Assembly (NCBI GenBank): GCA_008933995.1
Contig: WARS01000015.1
Location: 8,204,861-8,268,860 of the forward strand
Source of the DNA: Datnioides undecimradiatus
Lineage: Eukaryota > Chordata > Actinopteri > Lobotiformes > Datnioididae
DNA length: 64,000 bases
Direction: 5' to 3'
The position numbers and the translations under genes are program-made. This document shows positions 54,000 to 64,000 of the stretch, in pieces. The number at the start of each line of letters is the position of its first letter. The stretch's first letter is position 1. A model generated the notes under the pieces. That model worked only from the letters and a program-made list of their open reading frames with translations, was not told where the DNA came from and made no database searches.

Positions 54000-54674
54000 A
54001 TGCAGTAATGTTAACATGAAAAGTGCTGACGCAGGTGATGCATCGGAGCTAGCGTAGTAAGGGTGAGAGCTGAAAGCAGAGCACTGAAGACTTGAAGATA
54101 TTTGGAGTGGCTTAGGGGTGAGTGAATGGTGATGTTTAAGTTGATTTGCTCCTAAATTAATAAATCAAAGCCATTATTTGTGTTTTCTGTGGGGGGGGGG
54201 TTAAATGTTAAAGACATTTAACATGTTAAATGTTTTGGGGTTTTTTTTGGAGGTCATCATCACCCACCCAGCCATAAAGTTATAGAAGACAGATGAACAG
54301 CAAACAAATACTGATTAATTTAATGTCATTATGTCCCAGTTTTAAGACTGAAAATAAGAGGGGAATTGCTGAGAGAATTTGCAGTGCAGAATTTTCTAGC
54401 AGCTCTTCATTCCCAGGGAGGGGTCTTCCTCTGGTCAGGTGACAATGAGCAGATTATCATTTTTAATGAGGTCAGAGCATCTGCTGCTGTTGTAGGTCAG
54501 GATAACCAGCAGAGAGGGGCTTCCCCAGCCGCCTGCCAAACAGCAGCCTCTGAGCTCTGACACGGACCTGTCCTGCCAGCGGGTCTCTCCTGCAGAGTCA
54601 CGGGTCAGTTTAATCAAGTTTCACCGGAACACACAGGAATCGGTTACAGTTCCGAGGTAGTACATAAATTAAAC
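54000..54674 (+). other. loxhd1: loxhd1 upstream region / putative 5' UTR
   Basis: Moderately GC-rich leader before the loxhd1 ATG. It includes a run of nine or more G residues near 54191. The frame of the ATG stays open for some distance upstream, so an exon boundary or another start cannot be excluded. No TATA box is evident close to the ATG. Confidence 0.3.
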
Positions 54675-57600
54675 ATGCCCACAAAAAAGAAAAAAACAAG
54701 ACAGAGCACAGAGGAGGAAACCAAAGATGTAGATGACGAAGACTCGGAGGATCAGGCACCAAAGCCCAAGAAGAAAACCAAGCAGGTCAGTGAGTCAGAG
54801 GATGCTGGAAGATTGAAAAAGAAGAAGACGTTTAAAGACAGCGATGAAGAAGGATATAATTCTGACACATCAGAGCCTGATGTGAGGAGCACCAGGAAAA
54901 AAGGGAGAGATAAAGAAAAGGTCAAAAAGAAGAAGAAGAGAGCCAAAGAGGAGCGTGGGGATGAGTTGAGCAATGACTCGGAGAACTCTGATAATGGGGA
55001 TAACAACAATGAGTGCAAGAGTAAAAAGAGAGGAGAAAAACTCCCTGATGTGACTGAGACCACTAAGAAAGGATCAAAGAAGTCCTCAGTCAAAGACAAG
55101 ATGGGGTCAAAGGATAAAAAGTCCAAAGGTGAAGACAAAAAATCTAAAAAGGACTCAGAAAAAGAGGAAGACCAGGCAGCTGGGGATGAAGAGGAAGGGA
55201 AAAAGAAAAAGAAAGACAAGAAGAAGAAAGGTTCGGTAAAGGGAGACAGTGACGAAGACACCAAGAAGACAAAAGGGAAGAAGAAGAAGGTAGAAAATTA
55301 TGTTGAAATCTATGAGAATGAGCTTCGCAACTATGAGCCAGAATCAGTGGAGAACTACGAGGATGAGTATCACAAAAAGAAAGGTAACTTCAAAACTTTA
55401 TACTACGCCTGTAAAGTGCACAAAAAGCAAGCTGTGGAGGAGACAATTAAAATACGCCAGAATTAAAACATGTTCTTAATGCCATTAATTTAATATAAGT
55501 TCTGACATATGACACCCAGAGGGGAGGTGAATCCTTTAGTGCAATTACAGGAGTCTGAGTGGCTCCAGCATTAATGTCCCTATACTTTACTTTGGTTTGA
55601 TGGTCATGGTAACATTACACTGAGCAAAGATGTATTCATGTACTATCATTATCTTCAATCTACAGTTAAATGATACCTGTCACTCACTCATCTTCACACA
55701 GAGTGCCTTCACATCCTAACAAAAGCTTCACTGTCTGCTGAAGTTACTTCTTGGCCACTCTGAATATTTTGTCTGATCTTCACACACACATTGCAGTCAA
55801 GTCAAATGAAGATGGTTAAAAACTAAACACGTTGAGCTACTTTATGTAAATAAGCTATGAATACAAATATAGTTGAAGAGACAATGCATTTGTTTTCCCT
55901 TTCTACCTTCTGTAATTAAAAATCTAATTCAACAGAAACTTGCCATCCTGAGTACATTATTATCAATATCTCTTAATTGATGTTACCAAGGGTGTGAGGC
56001 TCTGTTCAGAGGTTCATGTAAAATTGAAGGTAGTTATCATTTAATGGACTTTTTTTAATAAGTTTGTTAAATTGAATTTAATGAGACTCCTTGCATTAGC
56101 TATCCATTAATAATCTGTACGAAATACATAATTTGCACTGCCTCTAGCACATGAATAAAGTCTTTAACAACCTGTGACAACCCGCTCTTATTTTTTTATT
56201 CAGTGTTAAATCTTGTGTTAAATCTAAACACATTGAGCACTTTTCTCTTACTTTGTCTGATAAGATCTCTATTATAACTACAGGCATGTACAAACACACT
56301 CCACCTTATTAACATTTCACTACTCAGCAGCAAATCTAGGTCTTAATGATTCTCAGTGGTACATGAGATTGAAAATTGTGTTCTTATAAGGAAATACACA
56401 CACAGAAATACATGTTCACACCTATTATGGCTGCATATCACATTATATGTTTCTTACTGTACCTTTCCACCCTACAGCAATCCTTCTCTTCTGCTGTGAT
56501 GGTACAATGCATCTAATTTCTAAAACACTTGTATTTACATTTGTATTATGTCATTTTACCTTCCAGTGTATGAGGTGGTGACTATCACTGGTGATGAGAG
56601 AGGAGCAGGCACTGACGCCAACGTGTTCATCACTCTATTCGGAGACTATGGCATCACTCCCAAAGTCCACCTGGCCAGCAAGTAAGATTATTGGAATTTA
56701 GATCATTGGTCATCTGTACATGTTGGGAGGAATTTGATTAAATAAAGATCAAAAGTTGAACTTGTTTTTCTCGCTGTTCTAGGCAGAGGCATCAGTTATA
56801 ACCATAGCTAATTGGTCTGCATACTTGATTGTGTTGGTTTGTTTGTTTGAACTAAACCTTTGTGTTTTTTTCTCCTCTTTAACAGCACAGAAAAGAGGTA
56901 TTTATTTCTCAACGCAGTGTTTGTTTTGAGAGACAGCTGACTGCGTGCTGTGATTTTGATGTTGAATTTACTGTCAGTTTGCATGACTCGGTTCACTGCA
57001 TGAATCTGTCGAGTGTCTAGTGTAGCTTTTGTGTTGAAGGAAATAAAGGTAGAAATTAAGGCTGACCTTCAATTTTATTACAATTTTGCAATTTCAGGAG
57101 CCGCACGGCATTTGAGAGGGCCAAAACTGACGTGTTCAGGATTAGAACTCACAATGTTGGACCTCTGAAAAAGATAAGGTTTGTGGGCCTTTTCCCCTCT
57201 GATCCAGACATGGACAAACTATGTTGACCTTGGGTCAGATTCAGGAAAGAGTAATGGGACTTATTTATCTAGTCTATGCTCAAGTGTATGTTATTCTTCT
57301 GTTGCTGCAGAATTGAACATGACAACACTGGTATGAACCCCAGCTGGTTCCTGGACAGGGTGGTAGTGACGGATGTGATCAGGCCTCACCTGAGGTTCTA
57401 CTTTGCTTGTAACAACTGGTTGAGTAAAGTGGAGGGAGATGGCCTCTTTGTCAGAGATCTGCTGGGTAGCATGGACCCCATGGACATGCCCAAGTGTATG
57501 TATGAGTGACTAATTAGTTGAATCAAGCCGAATAGGCCAAAAAATGACTTTTAACCCCACAGTATTTGCTGGTTGTTCACATACTAAGATTTTATACAAA

Positions 57601-60600
57601 TTTTGTTGTCAAATTACTTTTAAATCCTTTTCCAGATAATAAGTATATTATCAGTGTTTTCACTGCGGATATAAAAAGCAGTGGAACAGATGCAGACGTC
57701 TTCATCAACATCTTTGGGGAGTTTGGAGACACAGGTAAATTACAGAGCAACAGGTAAAACATGTTCACGTCTCACTGTGCGTGAGCCAAAGTGAATACCA
57801 GTTTTAATGCAGTCAGTGTTTTTTCCACTTAGGTTAAAATCAGGATTTATCTGACTGAATTGAAGTTGTTTTGTTATTTAAGGTGAAAGGCGACTTGACA
57901 ATGACAAAAACAACTTTGAAAAAGGCACTGAGGACAAGTTCACCATTGAAGCACCAAACTTGGGCAAAGTAAGGAAGATCACAATTGGTCATAATAACAA
58001 AGGCTCCTCAGCAGGATGGTTTGTGGACAAGGTAGGAAACTGATCAGTAATGTTAACAAGGCAGTATTTCTGTAGGAAGCTAGAAATTAAAAGAAATGTA
58101 ATCAAAATACATGACATTAATGTTTAAAAAACATATTCTCCCTCATCAGTCCTTAAGAGAGATGACCTAAGAATGATGTGTGATATTTAGTTGTTATGTC
58201 ACATACAAATTAAGGGATTTACAGCAATGTATCTTGAAACAAAACTGTCTTACAGTCTTATTGTTCCTCATTCTGCTCAGTTCTACCTCTGCAGATGTAC
58301 TTAAGACATGTGATCCTCTCATTTCCTCTGAGTCTTCTCATCTGAGACTGGTGTCTCTGCTCCTCCAACACATACAGTGCTCAACTGATAGATGAGTTCA
58401 TTCAAACAGACGTGGACACACACAGGCTCACACACAGGGGACACACATGTCGTCATTCTACCCTCTATGTAAAGGGAAACCATGCCCCATTAAGGGATTG
58501 GCTTACTGCAAACTGACAGACGAGTCCGTCGATTTGTTGGTTACTGCAGCACTGACACCACAGATCAGCAATGACAGCAACAATGGATTAGAACCAGTTT
58601 GTTATTATTTCACATGTGGTTTGTGCTGCTGTAAAACTTCACACTGGTGAAATGTATTTAGGTGTAAATTATGAGTTTTTTAATATGAGTAAAATGCTTT
58701 TATGTATACGTGTGGGTGTCGGAGGTGTACATATGTGTATATATGCATGTGCTGTATGTGTACCTGTATATGGTAGTGACTGAGACCACTGATCAAACCT
58801 TTGATCCTAGTTGCTGTAATACTAGTTTTAAGCTATAATCAGTGTGACCATTCATACTACTTTTGCTGCAACTTCAAATCAAAGACCTTTGTCCTTGTTT
58901 ACTGCAACTTTTCATTAAATTTGCTTTCATACAGATTATTGTGGATGATCTGGGAAACAAAATTGTCTATGAATTTCCAGTCGGTCGCTGGTTTGCGATC
59001 GATGAAGATGATGGCAAGATCCAGAGAGACATTTTGGTGGGGGGCAGCCAGCCCACAGGTGAGGATGAAATTAAGTTATGAGCCTGGAAGGTAAGACTCA
59101 TTACCTTACATGCTCTGTTCTCTGAAGTGAACCTTGTGTCAGTGAAAGCAAAATATGGCAAGGATAAAAATCAACTTCATACTAATTATTTACCTCGTTT
59201 TGGAATAATTATCCACTTGCTTGGTCTAAAGCACACTGCATCAATGATTGTAAGTTATTTATATATATATTTACATTGCTAATTAAAAGATCATTTACTG
59301 TTTCTTACCGTCTTAATCAGTCCAAAAAGAAAATTGTGTTTTCTTTCCAGCATGCCGGAGGCCCTGCTGTGTGATCATTAATTCTTGGGTCAGGATACCA
59401 GTGTTTAGATCTGGTTGATCTGGTTGCTGCTCAGCTCCTCAGGGTGCGTGAGTGCCGTGCACCATAGTGACCTGCTGGCAGAGCCTCTGATAGCCTGACA
59501 TGTAACTGTACCCACCAGGTATTGTGTACAACGTCCAGATTGTGACAGGAAACATCCGAGGTGCTGGGACCAACTCCAAAATCCACATCGTGATGCACGG
59601 CTCAAAAGGCATGAAGAACAGCGGCAAGGTAATGAGAAGATATTGTTTAGAGTAGACAACTTGTACTTAAGTTAAAACACAATGGCTTAAGACATTGTAG
59701 TAAGTTAGTTTTCATTTGTATGAAACAGTGTAAATGAAGAATAAATTTAAAGACATGAAAATGAAATGTTTGTTCCACTGAGGTTTTTGTTTTGCTTTGG
59801 TTACATTTGATGTTTTCACACTGCACCAGTCAGCAAACAATGGGGGCAGTTTTGGTATGGTCGTTTTATCTCGATGAGTCTCTGCATTTGCTTTTCTTTG
59901 TTTGTCCAGCCATGGTGGGTATTGATTAATAATTTATTGCCCCAGTCTCTCACTGCAGACAGTTTTTACTTCATAGACTCTTAAACAAAGACCCATATCC
60001 ATACATGCTGCAAATGAAAACAGTCTTTTCAAACAAATTCCCTAGTCTGCATTTATGAATTCATGAACTTGATGACTTTGATTAATTCTCCTGTGGATAC
60101 ATCTATTCTTTACTGTATTTAAATCCAGGTGTTCTTGGAGGGAGGAAAGTTTGAGCGGGGTCTGACAGATATCTTTAATGTTGAGATATCTGCCCTCCTC
60201 AGTCCCCTCAGCAGAGTCACCATTGGACATGACAACGAAGGAGTCAGTGCTGGCTGGTACTGCGAGAAGGTACATTGAACATGAACACATGTATGAGGTG
60301 TGTGAACTGTATCATGGCTCCCAGGGGAGCTCACTTTTATGTACAGTGTGGACAGTGTGGATATCTTTATGAGAGGAGTCAAGCTCCCCCTGACTCCCCA
60401 GTGTGAATGAACACAATTCAATCTGTAATTCAGTCTGAATTCATTCATCTGAAATCAGTGTTTTTCACAGGTGGTGGTGTACTGCCCGTTCACAGGGATA
60501 GAACAGACCTTCCCATGCAGCAAATGGCTGGATGAGAAGGAGGGAGACGGGCTGATAGAGAGAGAGCTCTATGAGATGGTTTCACTCAGGCAGAAGAGAC

Positions 60601-63600
60601 AGAAGAGTAAGTTGAATGCCAGTAACTATGAGAGTCAGCAGCAAATAGCAGCAGTTAACGTTGTCATTTTCACTCATTTCCTGAAACACTGAGCAAAAAC
60701 ATTCAGAAGTCCATTCAGATTTCAGTTTATCAGACATTTGCAGACAATGACTCGGCAGTCTACCATTATTCTACTTTGCAATTTTTAGTGTTGTTTTTTG
60801 TAATTGCTTGCTAAATATATCATTTTAAAAGGAAAGGAAATGGTACTGCAGTTGTTACACACTGTGTCTTCTTCATATTACATATACTCCAGAATTTGTT
60901 TATTAATGTATTTGTTGAGTTTTCCTTTCCATTCACAATCACTTAAATTAAGAGTTGAGAGTTGTCAGCTGTAATCAGTATCTGTGGCATGATCATGATT
61001 GTTTCTGAAATTAAACCTGAAAATGTTTTTATAAAAAGCAAAAATGCCACTTCAGGTGCTCCACCGAAGGAGAGGTAGTCAAGCTTGGAATCCCTTTTGA
61101 CACAAATGGCTACTGCTGGTTTCACTGTATTAAAAAACAATGCTTATTAACTGTCTCAAGGCATCACAGGTGGGAGAACGAGCTGCATTTACCTCTCAGA
61201 CACAGCGACAAGAAAATAATGAAAATAACACAGCACCAATCATCTTGTCTATGATATAACAAACCATGATAGGGATACTAAATCAAAAAGAGGATTTCAT
61301 TTGGTTCTTCTCAGAGCACCCCTGGTCCTTGTGGATCTGGACATCAGACCTGCCTAGTGCAGGAACCGATGCGGATATTTCCTTCCAGGTGTACGGAGAC
61401 AAGGGCAAGAGTGATGAGATCCGACTTGACAACAAAACAGACAATTTTGAACAGGGACAGTTGGACAGGTTTATGGTAAGCATCCCATAATTTAATCCCA
61501 CACTCCTTAATACATTATACAGATAATGATGCATAAGTTGAAAACTTTTTTTGATCTTACAGGTAGAACTGCCTGATTTGGGAAAATTGACCAAATTCCG
61601 TATCTGGCATGAGAAGAGAAATCCTTTTGCAGGATGGCATCTCAGTAAGGTGAGGAAATTCAAAATCTAGTATTCATGCAATCTTAAATACATATCATAT
61701 ATTTTATCAATTTGTAATTTAAGTATCCCCAATTCAAAACAGACAGGTTTAAATATTTGGAATATGTGCATTTTTTAATTTCCTTGGAAAAAGAGAAAGG
61801 TTCAGTGGATAGTTCAGGTGTAATTGTTCAATATTCAAACTCAATCAAGCATTTCCAGCATTGTGTGTTTCCCTTTAGGCAACTCTGATGAAGACACTAA
61901 CAAAGGAGAAGTATGCGTTTCCTTGTGAGCGCTGGCTAGACACAAATGAAGATGATAACGAGGTTGTGAGGGAGCTCCCTGCCTGTGGAGACCTGATCCC
62001 TGAGCCACTGCCCTGTATGTATATTGCACCTGTATTCATCTTGTGCAACCGAACTCTGCTTTGAAAAATATAGAGAAGAATGTAAAACTTGATTGAATGA
62101 TGTTATTCTGGCCTGCAGTGATCAAATACAGAGTGACAGTTTGCACGGGGACTGTCAGTGGCAGTGGCACAGATGCATCTGTTTTTCTGAATCTGATTGG
62201 AGACCACGGGGACACTGGAGATCGGTGGCTGGTCAACTGCAAAAACAACGTCAACAAGTTTGAGAAAGGAAACGTGGGTACATTCAGTGCAATATATTAG
62301 GTAGTTGTAGGAGCTTCTTAGATTTAGCCTCTCTCTCTCCATCCAATCAGTTTTTTGCTCTCTGTCAGTCATTTGTCAGTGTGCATTTAATCAACCTAAT
62401 TAGCTGTGCCTGTAGCGTGCTGCTGATTTTTCGTTCTGTTGGTGCCGGTGATGACAAATTTGTGGAATATGTTTCAGACTGATTATGGATTTCTTCCCAA
62501 TAATCAGGTTACTGAGGCCTGATGGAGTCTGATCAATCTATAGCGCAGCCTAATTCTAATCAAAAATGTTTATGTGCATTAATCAGGCTCTCCAGATAGT
62601 AATACTGTAATGTATTTGTCATGTTGTAACTGCAGCATAAATATTTAATAAACACAAAATCAATAATCATAAGTGTGTCTATGGGTACACCATATTTTTG
62701 TCCTTCTAGATGGATGAGTTTATAATTGAGGCGGTAACCATCGGGCAGGTCCGTAGGGTGAGGATTGGACATGATGGCAAAGGCGGAGGCTGTGGCTGGT
62801 TCCTCGATAAAGTGATTGTAAGAGAGGAAGGACAGGCTGAGGCCCAGGCTATAGAGTTCCCCTGTAACAGGTGCACCAGTCTGAGTGTGAATACAGAAAA
62901 AACAGGCACTGAGCAGTTGCTATAACCATATAGTATGGATTTGTAATCAATGTTCATTGAATGTGTGGTACAGGTGGCTGGACCGAAATGAGGATGATGG
63001 ACAGATTGACAGAGAGTTGGTGCCCTTCTCAGATGGACAGCGTCTTTACAGTGAGATGAATCATGACTTTTATTCTTCAAATTTAAACTGCTGCTGATGC
63101 TTATGGTTGTGTGCATGTGTTTGTGTCTGTGTGACAGATGTAAACTATCACATCGCGGTGAAGACCGGTAACATCCCTGGGGGCAGCTCAGACTCCAACG
63201 TGTTTGTCAAGCTCTACGGAGAGAAAGGCGACACCAGTAAGATGACGCTGGTGGTCTCTGACAACAACCTGGGGAACTACTTTGAGACAGGTCGCGTTGA
63301 CATCTTCACAGTGGAAACCTTTGATATTGGACAGGTGATTCAGCACAGGCAAAAACATGTGTTGATGTCTCCCATTTGATGTTACGAGTACAATGGAAAG
63401 CTCATTTCTCATCATTTCTTGAAAGATTTAGACGATCAGGTCATCATTTTCAGAAAATATTACAATACTGTAGAACTGAAGAATATATAGCGGCTATGAT
63501 TACTATGCTACATATGTTACCTAAACAAATAATGTTTATTTTTATCATTTTATTAGACTGGACTTCTGTCCTTTTTAATTGTATTTGTAAGCATTGCTTT

Positions 63601-63872
63601 GCCTTGCCTCCTCTGTAAATGTGTGTAAAATATGTTATTAATAAATTTAAATAGCAGTCTCCATTTAAACTAATTCCAGATCAACCGACTGATGATTGGC
63701 CACACCAACGAAGGCATGCGTGCTGGCTGGTTCTTGGACAGCGTTCAGATCATGGTTCCAGTCCAGGGAAAGCATTACATGTTCCCCAGTCACCGCTGGC
63801 TGGATGAGGATGAGGCTGACGGCAAGACAGAGGTGGAGATTTACCCAAGCGAGACCCTAGACATGGAACAAA
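54675..63872 (+). CDS. loxhd1: lipoxygenase homology (PLAT) domain protein 1, 5' part; continues past right edge
   Basis: The 18 coding exons in phase are 54675-55383, 56567-56681, 57098-57178, 57311-57495, 57636-57734, 57883-58031, 58935-59058, 59519-59628, 60129-60269, 60471-60606, 61315-61475, 61563-61649, 61879-62014, 62119-62273, 62710-62870, 62974-63050, 63138-63334 and 63680-63872. They encode 1005 residues so far (human about 2200). Exon 1 encodes a Lys/Glu/Asp/Ser-rich segment, then a conserved acidic linker ([15 protein letters not shown]). Six PLAT domains follow, each marked by GTDANVF-like, GHDN-like and RWLDxxEDDG-like motifs: exons 2-4, 5-7, 8-10, 11-13, 14-16 and 17-18. LOXHD1 consists almost entirely of such beta-sandwich domains, acts in hair cells of the inner ear, and is mutated in human deafness DFNB77. 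Start is the first ATG of the open frame (MPTKKKK); a 5'-UTR splice was not resolved. Fish may have two paralogues. Confidence 0.94.
56886..56897 (+). other. loxhd1: candidate 12-nt in-frame microexon of loxhd1
   Basis: Within intron 2, a strong pyrimidine tract and acceptor (TTTTTTCTCCTCTTTAACAG) is followed by CACAGAAAAGAG and then GTATTT. Inclusion between the exons ending at 56681 and starting at 57098 keeps the frame. It changes the Lys at the junction to Asn-Thr-Glu-Lys-Arg, in a loop of the first PLAT domain. Splice-signal inference only. Confidence 0.35.
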
Positions 63873-64000
63873 GTAGGTGCCATTCTCAATCTTGCACGAT
63901 TTCATCCGGACATGGAGACGTTCTTTGTATCTGGTCCTATATTTCTAAACTTATCCTGCAGTTTCCTGGTCCTTGACAACATCGAGACTGCATTTTAAAA

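Noticed and set aside
54752-55264. 170-codon minus-strand frame rich in Ser, Phe and Leu
   Set aside because: It is the antisense of the AAG/GAG-rich loxhd1 exon 1; its composition is explained by that.
1-64000. CRISPR arrays, operons, bacterial promoters, tRNA or rRNA genes
   Set aside because: The sequence is vertebrate nuclear DNA; no regularly spaced direct repeats, and no tRNA- or rRNA-like segments were noticed by eye.

Overview
This window is nuclear DNA from a ray-finned (teleost) fish, most likely a percomorph. It is AT-rich and has vertebrate-style split genes. It encodes isotocin (CYISNCPIG), the teleost oxytocin homologue, and carries dispersed repeats typical of percomorph genomes. 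I assembled every gene by joining exons across GT-AG introns with matching codon phase. Family names come from recognising the proteins; no database search was run.

Layout: (1) At 1-212 on the minus strand is the promoter and first coding exon of a liver-type fatty-acid-binding protein gene (fabp1); the rest lies off the left edge. (2) At about 1720-4192 on the minus strand is a complete isotocin-neurophysin gene with three coding exons and a probable 5'-UTR intron. (3) At about 7300-15731 on the plus strand is znf366, an 11-finger C2H2 repressor of 774 residues. (4) At 19226-27334 on the plus strand is mrps27, a small-subunit mitoribosomal protein of 417 residues in 11 exons. (5) From 27.6 to 38.4 kb I see no gene. 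(6) At 38751-40545 on the plus strand is a prostaglandin E2 EP4 receptor (ptger4 paralogue), two coding exons, 448 residues. (7) From 41.5 to 53.3 kb there is no convincing gene, only repeats and low-complexity DNA. (8) Near 53.4 kb on the minus strand is a possible first exon of an unidentified gene, next to a strong RFX-type X-box. (9) From 54675 to the right edge on the plus strand is the 5' part of loxhd1: 18 coding exons covering a charged N-terminal extension and the first six PLAT domains. The gene runs off the window.

The genes do not form an operon or a pathway. They are independent vertebrate genes: lipid transport, neurohypophysial hormone, transcriptional repressor, mitochondrial translation, PGE2 signalling and hair-cell function. 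znf366 and mrps27 are also near neighbours on human 5q13, so that pair is conserved synteny. The other neighbours map elsewhere in human and reflect teleost rearrangement.

I found no previously undescribed biological system. The observations most worth checking are a candidate 12-nt microexon in loxhd1, the large lysine/acid-rich N-terminal extension of its product, the X-box between loxhd1 and the divergent orphan exon, and several inverted-repeat mobile-element relics.
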